Assembly (NCBI GenBank): GCA_945787295.1 | Contig: CALZHQ010000026.1 | Location: 1-50,241, forward strand | DNA from: an uncultured Desulfuromonadales bacterium | Lineage (GTDB): Bacteria; Desulfobacterota; Desulfuromonadia; Desulfuromonadales; Geopsychrobacteraceae | DNA length: 50,241 bases | Reading direction: 5' to 3' | Shown: piece after piece, positions 47,588 to 50,241 of the stretch | How the letters are laid out: the number at the start of each line of letters is the position of its first letter | Position numbering within the stretch: the first letter of the stretch is position 1 | Position numbers and translations under genes: made by a program | The notes under the pieces: generated by a model | Told to the model about the DNA's origin: nothing | What the model saw: the letters and a program-made list of their open reading frames with translations, nothing else | Database searches by the model: none

Positions 47588-47620
47588 GTAAAAGGGCAGT
47601 GATAACGACTGCCCTTTTAC
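47588..47620 (-). terminator. Terminator of the ilvB-ilvN unit
   Basis: GTAAAAGGGCAGT (47588-47600) and ACTGCCCTTTTAC (47608-47620) form a perfect 13-bp stem with a 7-base loop, containing its T-run in the right arm. It lies between the ilvC remnant and psd. Confidence 0.85.
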
Positions 47621-47649
47621 CATAATCAAACAAAATTGTTTAGCCTCAA

Positions 47650-47736
47650 TCAGCTTTTCTCTTTAGCGACGACTTTCTGAATCCAAGGCATCATGCTGCG
47701 CAGACCTTCACCGACCTGCTCAATCGGGTGGGCAGC
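47650..47736 (-). pseudogene. ilvC: 3' remnant of a class I ketol-acid reductoisomerase gene
   Basis: Directly after ilvN a short frame of 28 codons and a TGA stop (47650-47652) reads AAHPIEQVGEGLRSMMPWIQ and ends KVVAKEKS. This is the typical C-terminus of the short class I IlvC, whose normal place is behind ilvN in the ilvBNC operon. The frame has no start or catalytic domain; about 900 bases upstream are gone, and the remnant begins about 20 bases after the ilvN stop. A complete class II ilvC lies at 39.7 kb. Confidence 0.85.
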
Positions 47737-47756
47737 GCAGAAGCGACAACAAAGTT

Positions 47757-48248
47757 TTAACCGGCGACACCTTTCGAACCGCGACCAATCACCACCGGGC
47801 CGGAGCGAACGATTTCTTTGATACCCATCGGCCGCAGCAGCTCCAGCAAAGCATCTATTTTGCCCGGTGCTCCGGTGATCTCGATGGTGTAGGACTTGGG
47901 AGTAACATCAACAACCTTAGCGCGGAAGATGTCGACAATTCGCAGCGCTTCGGCGCGCGACTCGGCTTCGGCGGTGACTTTGATCAGCGCCAGTTCCCGC
48001 TCGACATATTCTTCACCGGTGAAATCAACGACTTTAATCGTCGAAATCAACTTATTGAGCTGTTTGTTGATCTGTTCAAGAATCCGGTCATCACCGCGGG
48101 TCACAATCGTCATCCGGGAAATACCCGGCTCCAGGGTCGGCGCCACCGAAAGACTTTCGATATTAAAACCGCGACCGGAAAAAAGCCCGGAAATTCGCGA
48201 CAGCACGCCGAATTCGTTCTCCACCAACACAGAAATTGTATGTTTCAT
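47757..48248 (-). CDS. ilvN: Acetolactate synthase small (regulatory) subunit
   Basis: IlvN confers valine feedback inhibition on the acetolactate synthase. The 163-residue protein has an N-terminal ACT domain (ENEFGVLSRISGLFSGRGFN) and a C-terminal regulatory domain (YTIEITGAPGKIDALLELLR, IVRSGPVVIGRG). ATG 48248 is 58 bases after the ilvB stop. It is followed by the class I ilvC remnant instead of a complete ilvC. Confidence 0.96.
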   Translation of the reverse strand: MKHTISVLVENEFGVLSRISGLFSGRGFNIESLSVAPTLEPGISRMTIVTRGDDRILEQINKQLNKLISTIKVVDFTGEEYVERELALIKVTAEAESRAEALRIVDIFRAKVVDVTPKSYTIEITGAPGKIDALLELLRPMGIKEIVRSGPVVIGRGSKGVAG

Positions 48249-48306
48249 CTGTTCAAATCCTCCCGGCCATATTGCTGGCCAAATCTAAAACTAACTGGCG
48301 TTTCGA

Positions 48307-50004
48307 TTAAGACGCCAGAACCATTTCGTTAATCCCTTTGCCGGCCGGAACCATCGGCAGAACGTTTTCTTCGCGCGCAACCTTGAATTCCATCAACACC
48401 GGGCCTGGAGTCTCCAAGGCCTTTTTGATAGTTTTCTCGACGTCGGCAACTTTTGTCGCCTGCAGACCGGTGGCACCATAAGCTTCAGCCAACTTGACAA
48501 AGTCGATCGGCAGCTCCATGCAGGTCTGACTGTAGCGCTTTTCGAAGAACATCTGCTGCCACTGACGGACCATGCCGAGGAAGTTGTTATTGAGGATGGC
48601 AATCTTGACCGGCAAGCGGTACTGCACCAGGGTCGCCAGTTCCTGAGAGTTCATCTGAAAAGAACCATCACCGGAGATATCGATCACTTGACGTTCGGGA
48701 AACGCGACTTGAGCTCCAAGGGCCGCCGGCAGACCGAACCCCATGGTGCCGAGACCGCCGGAGGTCAAAAATGTGCGTGGCTGACTGAACTGAAAGAACT
48801 GCGCGGTCCACATCTGATGCTGGCCGACCTCGGTGGTGATGATGGCATCATCGGCAGTCAACTCACGGATTTTTTCGATTACGAACTGCGGCTTGATGAC
48901 CGAATCTGAGGCGGTGTAAGCCATCGGATGGGTCTGCTTCCATTCGTCTACAGTACTTCGCCAATCTGCGGTATTTGCAACCAGTGCCTGCAGTTCCTCC
49001 GGTTTGTCAGCCAGGGCACTGCCCAACTTCGATAAAACATCTTTGAGATCACCGACGATCGGCAGATCAACCGCGACATTCTTCTTGATCGAGGTTGGAT
49101 CGATATCGATATGAATGACCTTGGCCTTCTTGGCAAAGGCATCGATCCGACCGGTGACGCGATCATCAAAGCGAGCGCCAACGGCGATTAGCAGGTCACA
49201 CTCGGTGACTGCCATGTTGGCATAAAATGTCCCATGCATGCCGAGCATGCCCAAGGCAAGATCGTGACGTTGCGGAAAACCGGACATCGCCATCAGCGTG
49301 GTAGTGACCGGGGTCTGGGTCATTTCAGCCAACTTGACCAGTTCTTCATTGGCTGCCGACAGATTAATACCGCCGCCGACATACAGTACCGGCCGTTTCG
49401 CTTCGAGGAACATCTTCGCGGCCTTGCCGATCTGACGATTGTTCCCGGCGTAGGTCGGCTTGTAACCACGCAGACTGACATTTTCCGGGTACTTGAACTT
49501 GTGCTTGGCTACCTGGATATCCTTCGGCAGGTCGATCAGCACCGGCCCGGGACGACCGGTCCGGGCGATATAGAAGGCTTCCTTAATGGTTCGGGCCAGG
49601 TCACGAATGTCCTGAATCAGGAAATTATGTTTGGTGCAGGGGCGGGTGATACCGCACATATCGGCTTCCTGAAAAGCATCATTTCCGATCAGCGGCGTTG
49701 GAACCTGGCCGGTGATAACCACAAGCGGGATCGAATCCATGTAAGCGGTGGCGATACCGGTGACCGTATTGGTGGCACCCGGGCCGCTGGTTGCGATAAC
49801 AACTCCGACCTTGCCGGTACAGCGTGCGTAGCCGTCGGCAGCATGAACCGCGGCCTGTTCGTGACGGGTCAGAACATGCTCTATCGGTGAATCGAACAGG
49901 TCATCATAAATATTGATGACGGCACCGCCGGGGTAACCAAAAACCGTGTCGACGCCCTCTTGTTGCAAGCTCTCAAGTAAAATCTGCGATCCGGTCAGTT
50001 CCAC
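48307..50004 (-). CDS. ilvB: Acetolactate synthase large (catalytic) subunit
   Basis: IlvB is the TPP-, FAD- and Mg-dependent catalytic subunit of the first common step of valine, leucine and isoleucine synthesis. The 565-residue protein has the catalytic glutamate in [16 protein letters not shown], the FAD region [14 protein letters not shown], and the TPP-binding [17 protein letters not shown] near residue 440. The start codon is GTG at 50004, with GGAGGATCAG just before it; there is no nearby ATG. It is separated from ilvD by about 150 bases containing a terminator-like hairpin. Confidence 0.97.
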   Translation of the reverse strand: MELTGSQILLESLQQEGVDTVFGYPGGAVINIYDDLFDSPIEHVLTRHEQAAVHAADGYARCTGKVGVVIATSGPGATNTVTGIATAYMDSIPLVVITGQVPTPLIGNDAFQEADMCGITRPCTKHNFLIQDIRDLARTIKEAFYIARTGRPGPVLIDLPKDIQVAKHKFKYPENVSLRGYKPTYAGNNRQIGKAAKMFLEAKRPVLYVGGGINLSAANEELVKLAEMTQTPVTTTLMAMSGFPQRHDLALGMLGMHGTFYANMAVTECDLLIAVGARFDDRVTGRIDAFAKKAKVIHIDIDPTSIKKNVAVDLPIVGDLKDVLSKLGSALADKPEELQALVANTADWRSTVDEWKQTHPMAYTASDSVIKPQFVIEKIRELTADDAIITTEVGQHQMWTAQFFQFSQPRTFLTSGGLGTMGFGLPAALGAQVAFPERQVIDISGDGSFQMNSQELATLVQYRLPVKIAILNNNFLGMVRQWQQMFFEKRYSQTCMELPIDFVKLAEAYGATGLQATKVADVEKTIKKALETPGPVLMEFKVAREENVLPMVPAGKGINEMVLAS

Positions 50005-50045
50005 CTGATCCTCCTGTTGCAGTTGTCTCTCAAATATCCGAATAG

Positions 50046-50075
50046 AAAAACACTGGCAGTGAGAACCACTGCCAG
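50046..50075 (-). promoter_or_regulatory. Terminator-like hairpin in the ilvD-ilvB spacer
   Basis: CTGGCAGTG (50053-50061) and CACTGCCAG (50067-50075) form a 9-bp stem with a 5-base loop, followed on the minus strand by TGTTTTT. It could end ilvD transcription or attenuate ilvB. A second weak hairpin (CAGGG/CCCTG near 50084-50102) precedes it. Confidence 0.65.
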
Positions 50076-50156
50076 CGGTAAATCAGGGAGTTTAACGCCC
50101 TGAAGATAGAAAAATCAATATACTTTCTGAAACTATGTATGTTTTTTAAAACACTG

Positions 50157-50241
50157 TTAATCGGCTTTGCAGATCGCCCCGGTCCCGGCATGGGTGACAA
50201 CCTTGGCATAGCGCGCCAGCCAACCGCTCTTGATCTTCGGC
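50157..50241 (-). CDS. ilvD: Dihydroxy-acid dehydratase, C-terminal end
   Basis: Only the last 27 codons and the stop (50157-50159) lie in the window. They read KIKSGWLARYAKVV and end HAGTGAICKAD, which matches the IlvD C-terminus (GWLARYA). IlvD dehydrates dihydroxy acids in isoleucine and valine synthesis. Upstream position of ilvB on the same strand fits an ilvD-ilvB-ilvN order. The call rests on a short stretch. Confidence 0.85.
   Translation of the reverse strand, partial: PKIKSGWLARYAKVVTHAGTGAICKAD

Noticed and set aside
50005..50110. A frame in the ilvB leader rich in Leu and Val codons ([13 protein letters not shown]) that could be an attenuator leader peptide
   Set aside because: It has no ATG, an in-frame stop just upstream, and no ribosome-binding site; the hairpin itself creates the Leu/Val codons.

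Overview
The window looks like chromosomal core sequence of a Desulfuromonadales-type bacterium (Geobacter/Desulfuromonas relatives, former Deltaproteobacteria). This is inferred from gene order (pheA-tyrA-aroA-cmk-ispH-rpsA; secF-secD-yajC-tgt-queA; ecfT-truA-rplM-rpsI), a leucine T-box leader on a leuA operon, a sensor protein with a c-type heme motif, a sigma-54-like promoter and several HDOD/HD-GYP/GGDEF signalling proteins. I see no rRNA, tRNA, CRISPR array, insertion sequence or phage gene.

Layout. 1-5.9 kb (minus strand): aromatic amino acid operon pheA-tyrA-aroA-cmk-ispH ending in rpsA, which runs off the left edge. 6-12.8 kb: ADP-ribosylglycohydrolase, a divergent PLP aminotransferase, murB, a GNAT acetyltransferase, a 55-residue Pmp3-type membrane protein, recJ and a beta-helix lipoprotein. 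12.8-18.6 kb (minus): a TPR protein, secF, secD, yajC, tgt and queA. 18.7-23.2 kb (plus): a two-gene cyclic-di-GMP operon behind a sigma-54-like promoter, made of a heme-c-motif HD-GYP sensor and a GGDEF cyclase with an I-site. 23.2-27.5 kb (minus): the most unusual locus, in which a membrane pseudokinase, an L,D-transpeptidase and a secreted DUF1566 protein all end in the same NTF2-like domain. 27.5-32.5 kb: argC, rpsI, rplM, truA, ecfT and leuB. 32.6-39.5 kb: a Sel1-repeat membrane protein, an HDOD-GAF protein, a SulP transporter and a hydrolase-OsmC fusion. 39.7-50.2 kb: branched-chain amino acid genes (ilvC/ilvY, leuD-leuC-leuA under a T-box, ilvN-ilvB-ilvD) interrupted by psd-pssA.

The branched-chain genes show a likely gene replacement. 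An enteric-type class II ilvC with its divergent activator gene ilvY stands next to leuD, while only the last 28 codons of a class I ilvC remain behind ilvN.

Four genes in this window are broken: rplM (25-bp tandem duplication), leuA and pssA (short frame-shifting deletions) and the ilvC remnant. Because rplM and pssA are normally essential, assembly or sequencing error is a serious alternative to real gene decay and should be excluded before any biological reading.
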